Positions 1-10,302 of a stretch of 64,000 nucleotides of DNA are shown piece after piece. A program made the translations under genes and the position numbers. Below the pieces are notes generated by a model. That model made no database searches and had not been told where the DNA came from. It saw only the letters and a program-made list of their open reading frames with translations. The first letter of the stretch is position 1. Each line of letters begins with the position of its first letter. Source of the stretch: Acheta domesticus (Eukaryota; Arthropoda; Insecta; Orthoptera; Gryllidae); NCBI GenBank assembly GCA_031308135.1, contig JAHLJT010002630.1, forward strand, positions 94,098,141-94,162,140. Direction: 5' to 3'.

Positions 1-567
1 TTTGTGAGTACAAATATACTGTTGTAAAAATACTAATTTTATTTTTCAGTGGTGAAATATTTGCGAATTATCCAGTAGTATTTTTTAATGTTTTATCCAG
101 TTATTTTCTTTCGTAAAAGTTTGTCTTCCACGTCAATTTCCCTTCAACTGGAGTTCTAGGTACTCTACCGTGCTTCCTTAGGGATTTTTTATCAATTTGT
201 ACTTTAGGTACACGTATCATTGTTAAAGGTGGTCATTACCTGAGTTGATTTGGTTCCGTTGACTTTAATGCACCTAAGTTTCAACCACGTATTAATGCGC
301 TTGAGATATTTTTAGTAATTCTGAAGCAATTGTTAGATATGCATGAGAAAGAATTGAGACTTATTATCTGCAAAATTTGCTTTAAATTGTGCAGTGGTCG
401 GAAGGTCCAACGAAAATAGTAGGTAGCGAATTCAACTCAACACACTTCTCGGAGTTGGGAAGCGATTGGGAAGAATTCAATATATTCGTTTAGAAGTGTT
501 GCTGGAAAAAGTCTGTTTGTTGAGAATTATTTTATTTAAAAAACATTACAAAACATACGTGTGTACC
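1..567. other. AT-rich stretch without recognisable feature
   Basis: No credible coding frame, RNA gene or repeat was recognised. A pyrimidine tract followed by CAG near position 50 looks like a splice acceptor, but no open exon follows it. The segment ends where the first SINE-A copy begins. Confidence 0.5.
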
Positions 568-1048
568 GGGATAGGTGGCTCAGGGCATCAACTGATGTCA
601 CTGCAGTGCCTCTGTCTGGTGACCTGGCCGGGAAGTCCTAGGTTCGAGTGGCGACTATGGCGAGATTTCCGACACTAGCTGTCAGCTAGATCGAACTCAA
701 TCGCTGTCTGGAGGAGAAATCTAGCGGCCGGCTGCTCTCATCGATAGTTTTCTGTGGTTTCTGCAATCAACAGCAGGTGAATGCCGGAGCAGTCTCTACC
801 AAACGGGCCATGGACCGCGCGCGATCCTTCCTTCCTCTTGCTTTTCCTATGCTCATCAAGTACGTACACACAATTACACCCACATGCACTGCATTACCAC
901 ACATGCCGGGAGGCCGCGCGCGACCTTGCCTTCCTCTTCCTCGGTTCCTTCTCTCTCTTCACTCAGTCTGACGCACTACACTATCACACCTGTCGGTAGA
1001 CCAGCTTAGAGCTTGTCGCGACTGGGGCAGTGCACCAGTGGGGAGAGG

Positions 1049-1060
1049 AACATGAAAGGA
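1049..1060. repeat. Target-site duplication, left (SINE-A copy 2)
   Basis: AACATGAAAGGA here matches AACTTGAAAGGA at 1484-1495 at 11 of 12 positions. The two sites flank the reversed SINE-A copy lying inside copy 1, as expected for target-primed insertion. Confidence 0.65.
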
Positions 1061-1483
1061 TTGATTGTGAGTTCGTGATTCCGGGCACGCCAACTACAGA
1101 GGTCATTATTCCTGTAAGTAGAGTGCATGATTTTCATCGGGAGGTGGCGATGATTTTTCCCCGCTGGATGACGAGATTCGGCGTCGACCTACCGTCGACT
1201 AGCGAGGTTTTCCTCTCACCAGTGGGCCACCGCCCCAGCCGGAACAAGTTCTAAGCTCCTGACTGGTCTCCCGGCATGTGCGGTAGTGTAGTGCATGTCA
1301 GTGTAAGTGTGTGTGTAAGGGGTGAGGACAGGACAAGGAAGAGGAAGGAAAGATCGCGCGCGGTCCGTGGCCCGTTTGTTAGGGTACTGCTCCTGCATTA
1401 GCCTGGTGTTGATCGGAGAAACCACGGAAAACTACCGATCAGGGAAGCTGGCCGCTAGAAGTCTTCCCTAGAAAGCGACTGAA
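1061..1483 (-). mobile_element. SINE-A copy 2, nested in copy 1
   Basis: Minus-strand SINE-A. On the plus strand it begins with the short-repeat tail (GATTGATTG) and continues through the reversed body: TTCCGGGCACGCC, then the GTAGTGTAGTGCATG zone, ACAAGGAAGAGGAAGG and TGGTGTTGATCGGAG. It stops at about 1483, short of the tRNA-like head, so it is 5'-truncated. It lies between imperfect 12-bp direct repeats inside copy 1, so it inserted later than copy 1. Confidence 0.8.
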
Positions 1484-1635
1484 AACTTGAAAGGAGAAAG
1501 TTTGCCGACGTGTAGGTCGGCGCCGAATTCCACTTCCCAGGAGGGGAAGAACACCGCCACCTGCCTGGATAATAACTTTCACCGCACGTACGGGACAAAT
1601 GACCATAGCAGTTTACGTGCCCGGAAACTCGAAAC

Positions 1636-2552
1636 GGGGCAACTGCTAGGGAATTTCGATAGTCACTAGTTACAAAAATTCCGAAATGCAGCTTCTTTTG
1701 GAAGATTTGCGCTTAATATTATTTGTTTTCCCTTTGTACTTATAGTACTGCTGGTATTACCTACATAGGATTCGAGGTGGTTAGGAATTCTCTTTCAAAC
1801 CTTTTCCGGTAACTACACACTTCCATGGCCCTCTATACAGTTTATCTAAAGGGTATAACCAGATCTTGTTAGGACTTATGAAATTGGATAAAGATGGCTT
1901 GGGAAGCGTCATGTTTCAACCGGATATTTTTACCCAATATTTACTATTTTATTAACAAAATATTGGTACTCATCTGGAAAGAAAGCTGAGTGGGCCTTAT
2001 TAAGGTAATTGACGTAAATTTGAGAGGATGAAGTCGTTTCGACACAATTCGTGGCTCACTTTGCAAACTACGATTTGTTGTGGGGGGCGTATTGAGGTGG
2101 CTCCATCCATTCGTTATTCGGCGAGCAACCGCTCGCCGAATCCCAAGTAGTGTGGATGAGTTGTGTGCTAATTGCTGATTGATGAACATTCCGTGCTCAC
2201 CCTGTCAGCAATGGAAGCGAACATTCGTCGAATACAAGTGTTCGGGATTGGGCTCGCTGCTCGGCGAATGCAGAATGTGTGGAGCCGATAGAACGGGAAG
2301 GTCTTCAAATTGAACAGATTTATTTTCTATAATTTAGAAACCCACATTATCTCCCAGAAAAATTCTCTTTAACAAACATTTGTTCAGTATAACCGATTTC
2401 TGAAGATAGATGGAACCGTTTCGATGTTTAATTTTTGCGATAGAGGGCTTCAGAGTTCGCTGTTACACCTTTGCTGAGAGAACAATGTTGGTAGGGTCTC
2501 CACTGCTAAGAAATGCCACAGTCATCTCGTATCTCGGGCTAGTTTTCCTGTA
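1636..2552. other. Unassigned spacer with one perfect hairpin
   Basis: AT-rich DNA between SINE-A and the Tigger-like relic. No gene was recognised; an 81-codon minus-strand frame at 1944-2189 has no recognisable domain. The only clear structure is the hairpin at 2116-2141. The left TA target dinucleotide of the next element is at 2551-2552. Confidence 0.45.
2116..2141. repeat. Perfect 11-bp hairpin
   Basis: ATTCGGCGAGC (2116-2126) and its exact reverse complement (2131-2141) are separated by AACC. A related CTCGGCGAAT string occurs near 2258, so this may be part of a decayed transposon terminus. No function is assigned. Confidence 0.6.
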
Positions 2553-3530
2553 CAGCCGACTCCGGTTGTAGTGAACTCGAATATAGTGAAGCCTCGGTTA
2601 TAGTGAACTTAAGTCACTGATCCCGTTTCACTTACATTACAAATAAGTATAAGAAGATTCGGTTATAGTGAACGTGAACCTCGGTTATAGTGAACGTAGG
2701 AAATACAATGTTCTGGAAATTAATTCCCTCCTGGAAAATATCGCCACAGAGCCAAAAATACACCGGGCCAGTGCCAAAAAATATCGTCAAATAAGGTCAT
2801 AATCCAAGAAGTCTCCCCTGATGTGAAGGAAGGGGATCTTGAATGAGGACCTTACTGATTACCTTTTGCCACTCAGTTTCACTGCGGAAACAAAAGTCGT
2901 GTCCTGCGTGCGCTACAACTGCCGGCAGTGACGCGATTGCTTGCTTCAGTTTCACGTTCGCTGTTTTAATCTACGGGACATTCCACGTGGTGTTCTACGT
3001 AGGCGACAGGAAGTGCGTGACTGCCACATGCACCACAGCCTGGCGATGACCCCTCGCGCCGCGCGGAAAGGCGATCAGTTTGATTTGGCGTCATCCCGCT
3101 ACCAAAAGGATCTCCTATGTTACTAGGCGAGTAAAAGGACCTGTTTTTTTGGAGAGTGAGGACGGTGCTTCAGCAGTGGAAGAGGCATTGAAAGATGTGA
3201 AGACTGCATTACAATATTTAGAGACAGTGGACAATGCAGAATCAAGAACGGAGAGATCACGCTCTCTGGGGAAGGTTCTAGAGAAATTACGAGTGAAAAC
3301 GTACGAAGCAAACAATTGAAAATAATTGATTTTTTAAAGATCAAATAAAGATACATTGACATTTTCAGTTCGTGGTGTTAATGTATATTTTTTTGGATCT
3401 TTGTATTAATAAAATCCAATCATTGTGGATACATTCTATTTAATTTTCACATCAGTCGGATATAGTGAACCTCTGATATAGTGAACCAAAATTGTTAGTC
3501 CCTAGAAGTTCACTATAACGGAGTCAACTG
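2553..3530. mobile_element. pogo/Tigger-like DNA transposon relic
   Basis: The left end reads CAGCCGACTCCGGTTGTAGT and the right end, reverse-complemented, reads CAGTTGACTCCGTTATAGT. TA dinucleotides flank both (2551-2552 and 3531-3532). Subterminal copies of GTTATAGTGAAC (or ATATAGTGAAC) recur near 2600, 2660, 2690 and 3470, a layout typical of Tigger/pogo elements, which insert at TA. At ~980 bp it is too short for a full transposase, so it is an internally deleted derivative. A 79-codon plus-strand frame at 3080-3319 may be a remnant of the transposase C-terminus. Seen: inverted ends, TA, subterminal repeats. Inferred: superfamily. Confidence 0.7.
3080..3319 (+). pseudogene. Possible transposase C-terminal remnant
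   Basis: 79 open codons inside the Tigger-like element, with a helical acidic/leucine stretch (VEEALKDVKTALQYLET) that resembles the tails of Tigger/jerky-type proteins. There is no DDE catalytic domain. The ATG may be incidental, since the frame is open for only part of the element. It could be a chance frame. Confidence 0.3.
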
Positions 3531-3587
3531 TATTTCTATATTTTTGATGTGCTACTGTGAGGGTTCCAATATCAACAACCGCAATCC

Positions 3588-3650
3588 ATTACCCGATCGT
3601 ATAGAGTACTACTCCGGCATTCGCCTGATATTAGTCGAAGAACCCACTGT
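3588..3650 (-). mobile_element. SINE-A fragment
   Basis: About 60 bp of reversed SINE-A body (GAGTACTACTCCGGCATTCGCCTG and flanks), left of the large palindrome. The 3650-3856 interval that follows is GC-rich, has no recognised identity and includes a C14 run. Confidence 0.6.
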
Positions 3651-3856
3651 TTCTGCGTGGGCAGAGCGCTAAGGAGTGCGAACAGAGAGACGAGCGCTTG
3701 CGGTGGCAGAGGAGAAAGTGCGAGCGAAGACGTGTCGCAGTGAACGCGGGGAGAGGGGTCGGGGGAGGGAGAGGCTATTTCGACGCGGAGGAGGGGGAGG
3801 CGACCTTGCCTTCGACAGGCGTCGCGCCAGGTCGTGCACATGCGTCCCCCCCCCCC

Positions 3857-4214
3857 GGTTCGACTCCACACACTCCTCCCTGCTCCTCACCGACACTTCC
3901 TCGCCACTCCGCCCGCCTACAGTTGGGTTTTATTTCTTGTCGCGTGAGAGCCTGCCTTCACGATGGAATATCTCACGGTATTTCGCAGATTTCTCGGTCG
4001 TGCCGCTAGACTCCGCATGATCGCGACCATATCGAGCAGTGCTGGCGATCTTGCGACATCTAGGCGGCACGACCGAGAATGACGCGATATGCCGTGAGAT
4101 ATTTCCATCATGAAGGCAGGCCCTCACGCGACAAGAAATAAAAACCCAAGTGTAGGCAGGACGGAGTGGCGAGGATGTGTCGCGGGGAGGGGTGTGTGGA
4201 GTACGGCTCGAACC
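3857..4214. repeat. 358-bp palindrome containing foldback element B1
   Basis: The two halves are imperfect reverse complements. Examples: GGTTCGA (3857) with TCGAACC (ending 4214), CTCGCCACTCCG with CGGAGTGGCGAG, TTTATTTCTTGTCGCG with CGCGACAAGAAATAAA, and GGAATATCTCACGG with CCGTGAGATATTTCC. The centre is near 4036. The inner ~235 bp (about 3920-4153) match the foldback family seen at 23.7, 44.6 and 50.6 kb. About 65 bp of matching arm lie outside the element on each side, so an extra inverted duplication is involved. Short frames here are mirror images of the arms. Confidence 0.8.
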
Positions 4215-4556
4215 GGGCGAATGACGGAGCAGTACCTAACAAACGGGCTACTAACCGAGAGCGATCTTTTTTTTTCTCTTCGCTAACCCGTTTTCACCCG
4301 TCACTATCACATAACACACACACGTATTACGTGTATTACATTACCACAGACGTCGAAAGACCACACAGGAGCTTAGAGCACGTCCTGGAAGATATCTGGA
4401 CGGGGAAAACCCCCCAAACCGACGCGTAGGTTCGCGCCGAATCTCACCATACAGAGAGGGAGAACCCCGCCACCTCCCGTGATGAAACCTGCACTACAAT
4501 TTCGGGATTTATTACCATATCACCGGAAACCCGAAATATTCATTCAATCAATCAAT
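4213..4556 (+). mobile_element. SINE-A copy 3, 5'-truncated
   Basis: It begins at GGCGAATGACGGAGCAGTACC in mid-body, right at the palindrome edge. It continues through the TCACTATCAC/ACACAC zone, GACGGGGAAAAC, GACGCGTAGGTTCGCGCCG and CACCGGAAACCCG, ending in a (CAAT)n tail (TCAATCAATCAATTC, ~4543). The tRNA-like head is missing. Confidence 0.75.
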
Positions 4557-4885
4557 TCATCCTACTCTCTTCAACCCCCATCATTACGGCTCTCCTTTCT
4601 CGCTTCCTCCCGAGTCCCGTCTGTTTCCCGTGTGCCCAGCTGCGACACACGACCATCAAATCAAGACCATCCAGGAAAAAATAACGTCCGCGAGTCACAA
4701 ATACCGCACAAGATTGGAAAATCATCCAAATCATCTCGCGATTAATCCATTAGACAATACTGAAGAACCACGAAGACTCCAGCGCCATAAGCCGCTAGGT
4801 ATAACGTACCGATTTCTTTAAATAGGAATGCTACTGTTGAGTAACATTTCCACTCATGTAAATATTACTATTAAACCATTTGTAT

Positions 4886-4888
<3 letters not shown>
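4557..4888. other. Unassigned AT-rich spacer
   Basis: Nothing recognised. Short frames on both strands lack domain features. Confidence 0.4.

Positions 4889-4924
<36 letters not shown>
4889..4924. repeat. (AT)n microsatellite
   Basis: About 18 uninterrupted AT dinucleotides. Confidence 0.95.
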
Positions 4925-4927
<3 letters not shown>

Positions 4928-5515
4928 CTAAAAAAAACTGTAACCCCTCATCACTAATTTTATCAAAAAAGACCTTTGTAGATCGAGAAAAAATCTTCAC
5001 CATTTGAATGCGGATTCGATCCAAAGAGATCAGCTCGTCTACCTTTTTCCTTGCGCTTTGTAAATCGCTATGGTCTTTTTAATTTTGATGTAGAAATTGC
5101 CCTAATCATACTCGGTACAATGATTTAAACCTCTTCCAACTGCTGATTATCCACTCTAGTATTCTTTATCATAATTTTACTTCTAGGTTTATATCATGAA
5201 TGAAATCACTGAGCAATACAATGAGAAGATTAGGGATTATAGTAAAATGTAACATTTGGGTTGCTTTAAAATAATATTGATTAATACTTTTAAGAAGCAA
5301 TTGTGCATTCAGTTTCGACCTGAAAGAGAGATCATTTTATCATTAATTATTTATAAATATTTAAACCTTTCTTTATTATGAACATATATCGTTTTATTTA
5401 AACTATATAAATTAGAAATAACAACAGAATTCAACCGCTAAAAAGGCAAGTTAGCAGCTCACTTTCGTACAACTTATTTCCTTAATTGGAAAATAAATTC
5501 AGTGATACTCTACCT
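4925..5515. other. Unassigned AT-rich spacer
   Basis: No gene, RNA or recognisable repeat. Composition is strongly AT-rich up to an abrupt switch to C-rich DNA. Confidence 0.4.
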
Positions 5516-5529
5516 CTACAAATCCGCAT

Positions 5530-5850
5530 CTCCTGCCCCGTCTTGCCCTGGTCCGCCTCGCCTCGCTCCGCTCCGTCTCGCCTCGCCGCCGCTCTCGTCC
5601 CGCCCCCGCCCCGCCCCCTAGTCCCGCCACCAGTCCCGCCCCCTGTTCAGCCCCCCGCCCCTTCCCCCGCCCACGCCCCGCCCCCAGTCCCGCCCGCCGC
5701 CTCGCCCCTAGTCCCGCCCGCCGCCTCGCCCCCGCCCCGCCCACCGGACCACCCACAGACCCGCCCACCGATCCGCTCACCGCCCCACCCCACCCCGCAC
5801 CGCGCCCCGCCCCGCCCCGCCCCGCCCCCGACCCTCCCCCTGGCGTCGCG
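5530..5850. repeat. C-rich minisatellite (CCCGCC-type)
   Basis: A degenerate array of units such as CCCGCCCCG, AGTCCCGCC and CGCCTCGCC, with nearly all G on the minus strand. Overlapping open frames on both strands (up to 206 codons at 5499-6119 minus) encode only Pro/Ala- or Gly/Arg-rich low-complexity chains and reflect the lack of stops in GC-rich repeats. The G-rich minus strand could form G-quadruplexes (inference). Confidence 0.8.
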
Positions 5851-6487
5851 CGTCGAAGCAGCTGCCGATCCACCGATCGAAATAGCCACTTCTCGCCCAG
5901 CATCCATTGTTCCGGGGATCGGCTGCTGAGGTGATCTTCGGGATCGTTACATAACACGTGGTACTTCAAGCTTAACTCGTAACTGGGCTCTTTGCTATCA
6001 TATCTCGCAAAAGGAAAAGTCCAGTGAACAAAAATGTGTTTAAAAATTAAATTATTATAAAAACGCATTATGTAAAAGTGACAAACAGTTTTAATAGCTT
6101 GAGGTTGTTGAATCGACACTTTTCGCGTTTGCTGAATTGTGCCAAATGAATAAAATCTGAACTGAAAAGGACCGAAGCATTAGACCGCATAATTATTGTT
6201 CCATCCCGATCGAAATAAATCGCATAACCGAGAAATAAAGAAGAAAACAGAAGTTGTTTGCCCACTGACGTTATCGGGGGTCGTGAGGAAGAAGGTCGAA
6301 ATCAGATCACGAAATGTGATTGCCAAATGTCATATCGGGAATTTAATTCCTTTCCTTGTGTACCACAATTACCAGGGTTTGTGTCAGTATCGTCTTATTA
6401 TCTATCTGTACAAATAGCATACTTCTATCTACCTCTACACACCCATCGTTTTACTTTCTCGCCCTTACTTCGTAAGAAGTATACAAA
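5851..6487. other. Unassigned spacer
   Basis: AT-rich DNA between the minisatellite and repeat C. No feature recognised beyond short frames without domains. Confidence 0.4.
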
Positions 6488-7320
6488 TAGTACATTATGA
6501 AACGATGATGTAATGATAGGTATTAATACACGAGTGTGAAATTACGATACGAGCGAGGAACGAGCGAGTATCGTAAACTTCACACTAGTGTATTAATACC
6601 CATTACATCGAGTTTCATACGGTACTTTTTCTACGACTTACGGTAACTTTTATAAGTTAAACTTCTCCACTGAATCGTTTCGTGGCAGTCGACATGCAAG
6701 ATTCAGCCAAGGCCACCTAGCGGTCACCTCACTACCCTACCCGCAGGTGGCTGTGTTTTACCAGCGCGCCGGCGAGTGACTACAAAAGTTGCGGCAATAG
6801 TATTCCGACGTTCGTATTTTCGCGTTTTCTCTCGTTTCTGGAAACGCCAGCACCATTAGAAAGAACCACCATTCACTAAATATTTTAAACTAAAGAATTG
6901 GCCGGTTTTTAAGGACAACCACACAGCAGCAGCAAATAACGCAAAATGACTTGCGTTCAGATCTTAACCTCACTGAAAGTTCTCTTCAATAACTACCACT
7001 GCGCTAGTCAAAGAAGATCAAAGTGAAATTACGATCCAATTTATTTTTAATAATATTTCACGTAAAAATTATTACTAATAAAATAAATTAAAACTGAGAA
7101 GCTTAATATAATATTAAATGCAATTTTAATATACACACTCGAACGAAACATTTACTGCAAGGATTCTCACTGATTAATGAAGTGACAGTACTTGGTTTGT
7201 AAGCGTCTCTGTGATTGGTCAAGAACCTGTATCATAATGAAAACTGTATCGAAATGACCATCATTATGCAACTGGTTACAGCCATACAAAGACAGCGTTA
7301 TACAATGGGAGTAGAAAAAA
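6488..7320. mobile_element. Repeat C copy 1
   Basis: Homologous to 58300-58906. Both copies begin with a 138-bp palindrome (AGTAC...GTACT). Both contain CAAGGCCACCTAGCGG, GCAGGTGGCTGTG, CTGCGCTAGTCAAA, AATATTTCACGTAAAAA, GGTCAAGAACCTGTATCA and ACAATGGGAGTAGAAAAA in the same order. This copy has ~230 bp near 6765-7000 that copy 2 lacks. No coding potential was seen. It is probably a non-autonomous transposon; the class is not determined because no outer terminal repeat was identified. Confidence 0.7.
6489..6626. repeat. 138-bp palindrome at the head of repeat C copy 1
   Basis: A long hairpin: AGTACATTATGAAAC pairs with GTTTCATACGGTACT, GGTATTAATACAC with GTGTATTAATACC, and TTACGATAC with GTATCGTAA. 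The loop is GAGCGAGGAACGAGCGA. The second copy at 58302-58439 has the same length and loop. Confidence 0.85.
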
Positions 7321-7460
7321 ACTCTTATTGGCGGGCCCTGGTAACAAAAAAGTGGATAAACCTTGTTCCTGTGTATAGTAAATTATTTCCTCTAACGCAT
7401 GTAGTCAGAATCCGTGTTCTGTGTGCCCTTGGTATCGAAAAGTCGATTGATATCAAAACG

Positions 7461-7515
7461 TCTGTCCGTCCGTCCGTCCGTCGTCCGTCCGTCCGTCCAT
7501 CCTCCGTCCGTCCGT
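7461..7515. repeat. (CCGT)n microsatellite
   Basis: About a dozen CCGT/TCCG tetranucleotides with two interruptions. The Ser/Arg/Pro-rich end of a short plus-strand frame here is a by-product. Confidence 0.9.
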
Positions 7516-7939
7516 GTTAGTAATTTAGTAGTTTTCGCATATTTTATGCTTGAAATTCATGAAATTTATAAATAAAATATTTAATCAAATATCTCTCTAT
7601 TTTTTTTCTTTTGCTTGAAAGGTTTTACGAATAGTACAAGGAACGCTTAAAAGAATGGCAAAAGTCTTTTTTTTTGTTGAACTCTCTGAATTTTCGAAAA
7701 CTGCAAACTTAGAAATAATGCAAAACAGTATGCGCTGTTGTAATACCACTAATTTCTTATCGTAGGAGATGAATGTGTGTATTTATTCATGTCATGTGTG
7801 CATTTATTCTCGTACAAGTATTAAGTTCTCGGGATATTTAGGAAATATTGAGTAATTTATTGGTTCCTGTTTAATGTGAACATTACGAAAATATTCAAGT
7901 ATGATTTTTTTAATATTTCTTAATTCTCTTTCATCAATC
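7516..7939. other. Unassigned AT-rich spacer
   Basis: No feature recognised. Confidence 0.4.
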
Positions 7940-8260
7940 CATATCACTAATTTTCAATGCGCGCAGAAATTGAAATAAAACGATGCAGCCTACGGCCATG
8001 TGAGCAACATATATGGGTTTGTTAGATACTTGAGAACACGAGAAAATCCAAAAACATTTTGGATTTTATTTCATTGAACAATGTGAATATAAGATTCTAT
8101 TATTCATCCTGTTCTCATACTGCGCCTACCAACTCAATTCTCAAATTCAGGACGTCTCTGCTTACAACACAGATGACGTCGTTTGACGGCAAGGCTCCGA
8201 GGAAGAGGCCGCTCGCCATTAAATATTTGCTATTCATGTGTTGCTTTATGGAACAGGAAC
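7940..8260 (+). repeat. Dispersed repeat F, copy 1
   Basis: The reverse complement of this segment matches 15700-16030 in the same order: CTGTTCCATAAAGCAACACATGAATAGCAAA against the 15.7-kb block, then GTAAGCAGA, AGTATGAGAA, and GCGCGCATTGAAAAT. Divergence is considerable. The two form an inverted pair ~7.8 kb apart. The element type is unknown. Confidence 0.55.
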
Positions 8261-10302
8261 TTTTTTGTTATTCTTGGTAGGGAAAGAACCGTTATACTGT
8301 GTATACGAGTATACTAAACTAGATTGTTGCAGTATTCATGAAGACTTATTCTCAAAATATTAAATATGTTGCAATTATAGGAGAGTATTTAATTTTTTTG
8401 TCCTTCAAGATTATGCGCCGCTGCCGTTTAGAAAACCATTTTGTGTGGATTTATTCAGAAGTATTTTTGCTACTGCAGGCAAAATATATTTTGGAAAATA
8501 ATATTCTAAAAATTAACTGAAGTGAAGTTTGCTGCGAAGCATTTTCCGAAGAATGAATCATGGTCAAAAAAATAAGTTAACAAAGATTTGTCATATTCAT
8601 GAAATACTGTAAAGTATGAAGAGGGGTCCCATTTTTTTAATACAAAATATTTTCAAAATCATAAGAACCTTAGTGCAGACACTTGTTGTGACCTGCTTCC
8701 TGTGAAGTGATGTTGCAATATCTCGGTCGTGTGATTGTGTTTCTCCCCTTGCGCAACGCGAACACTCATATCTCGAAGATTGTAGTCTCAGATATCGAAG
8801 ACTCTGATGTGAACTTATGTATAAGACAATGACTGTACCCGCAATAGTGTTGAAATACTGAATTATTGAAAGTTTTCTATATAGAGATAATTTTTATCGG
8901 CGCTAGGTGTGCACCATTGCACAAAAAAACTGAAATGAGATTTTCCTTGCTTTAATATTGTGTGTCTTATTGAATTGCAACTACCTTATCATGGTGTCTC
9001 CGGCACTCCGGTACTTTGACGTAAAACTTTTCGTGCAAGTGAGTGCATAACACAAGTAAAAAGGAATGTTAAACACGTTAAAGATAGATGGAGGGAGATA
9101 GATAATTTTGGGCACGGAAAGTTACACGGAAAAGTGTCGATTGAAGTGCTTTCTAAAATATTTCATTCCGCAGTTAGATTTAACTATCATCAGTCTTGTG
9201 GACCATGTTCTAAGAATTCACGTTCTGTCCGAAAAGCAGTTTAGTAGTTCGAAGTCTCACTACTGTAGATGCTCCCTCCGCCACCACCCCCCATCCCCCC
9301 CCCAAAAAAAAACAGAACTAGAATTCTTTCAAAATAATCAGGCTCCTATTTTTTCTGGAATTATTCAAAAGTGTTCTTCATATATCGTGCAAAAAATAGT
9401 GCCAATTACTTCATCTTGTCGAAAATAATCAAATGTACAATTGATCACCTCCGCAGGTGACTTAAAACACCCAAAGAATGCATTTTAGGTGCTTAAAAGC
9501 ATCAATACATAACGTTTGTGTAATTCTCTTAAAATATTAAAAAAGTATTCGGAAAAATGGCCTGCTCCCCAAAAATTAATTACGCGAATTAATACAAATT
9601 AAATCTTGCAAGCGCCTAGAGCATGTAGGAAGAACGAATATCATCACTTTTTGCCAATGAACACTAGGGAAATTTCATCAAATGAAGTTTAAACGTGACA
9701 TTTACTCCGTACTGGTAGGCATATTATCATGCAGGATTCATGTAGTGTGAATGTCTGACGGGTACACGAAATTTGATTGACTATGGCCGAACGTGACCCG
9801 TCAAATCACAGTGCACGATGACGTTCGTAACAATCACTATCCTATGCCAAGTGCGTGTCTTCTTTATATGAAGTTTCTCACAACCCGTTCATTGGAAAAA
9901 ATGTGATCATCTTCTATTCTTCTCCATGCCTTAGAAATTTGAGAACATTTTGTATTGAACACTATACATAGAATAGCTATGATCAGGAACTCATCGAAAT
10001 GTATTAATACTGACTGGTACTTCACTCAAACGTAAGATATTTCTAGTAAATTTTACGTTGCTATTAACGCTTTTATTTCGATCACCTGTAGATGTTCCAT
10101 TATACGTCCAATGAAAATTGAAACCTTTCTGTAGATTTTTTCAACATTACCTTTAATTCATTTATTGGCTGTGACATGTTTTGCAATATAGCCTGAAAGT
10201 CCTACGAAGCAAGGCAATTTCAAAACATTTTTTGCATAATCCAAATCTTCAACGAAGAACTAAATTCTGAACTACTTGTCTGTTCAAATTCGGTCCTGTT
10301 AA
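8261..10302. other. 2-kb AT-rich stretch, no recognised features
   Basis: No coding region, RNA gene or recognised family. It contains a short C9/A9 run near 9297-9312. Frames here are short and AT-rich. Confidence 0.45.

Larger units (their letters stand above)
568..1635 (+). mobile_element. SINE-A copy 1, interrupted by copy 2
   Basis: This is a copy of the window's most abundant repeat, a ~530-bp SINE. Its 5' end carries a box-A-like TGGCTCAGGGCATC and a box-B-like GGTTCGAGT (near 650), the split RNA polymerase III promoter of tRNA-derived SINEs. The middle holds the family marker GCGAATGCCGGAGCAGT (near 778). The copy runs to about 1048, is broken by a reverse-oriented SINE-A (1061-1483), then resumes at about 1496 with the 3' part, marked by GACGTGTAGGTCGGCGCCG and the CCCGGAAAC end. 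Short frames over this interval are not genes. Seen: family match and interruption. Inferred: tRNA ancestry. Confidence 0.8.

Noticed and set aside
30..60. Splice acceptor and exon at the window start
   Set aside because: The tract and CAG are present, but the following sequence has stops in all useful frames.
5499..6119. 206-codon minus-strand frame
   Set aside because: Gly/Arg/Ala repeats from the C-rich minisatellite, with unrelated AT-rich sequence at its N-terminus.
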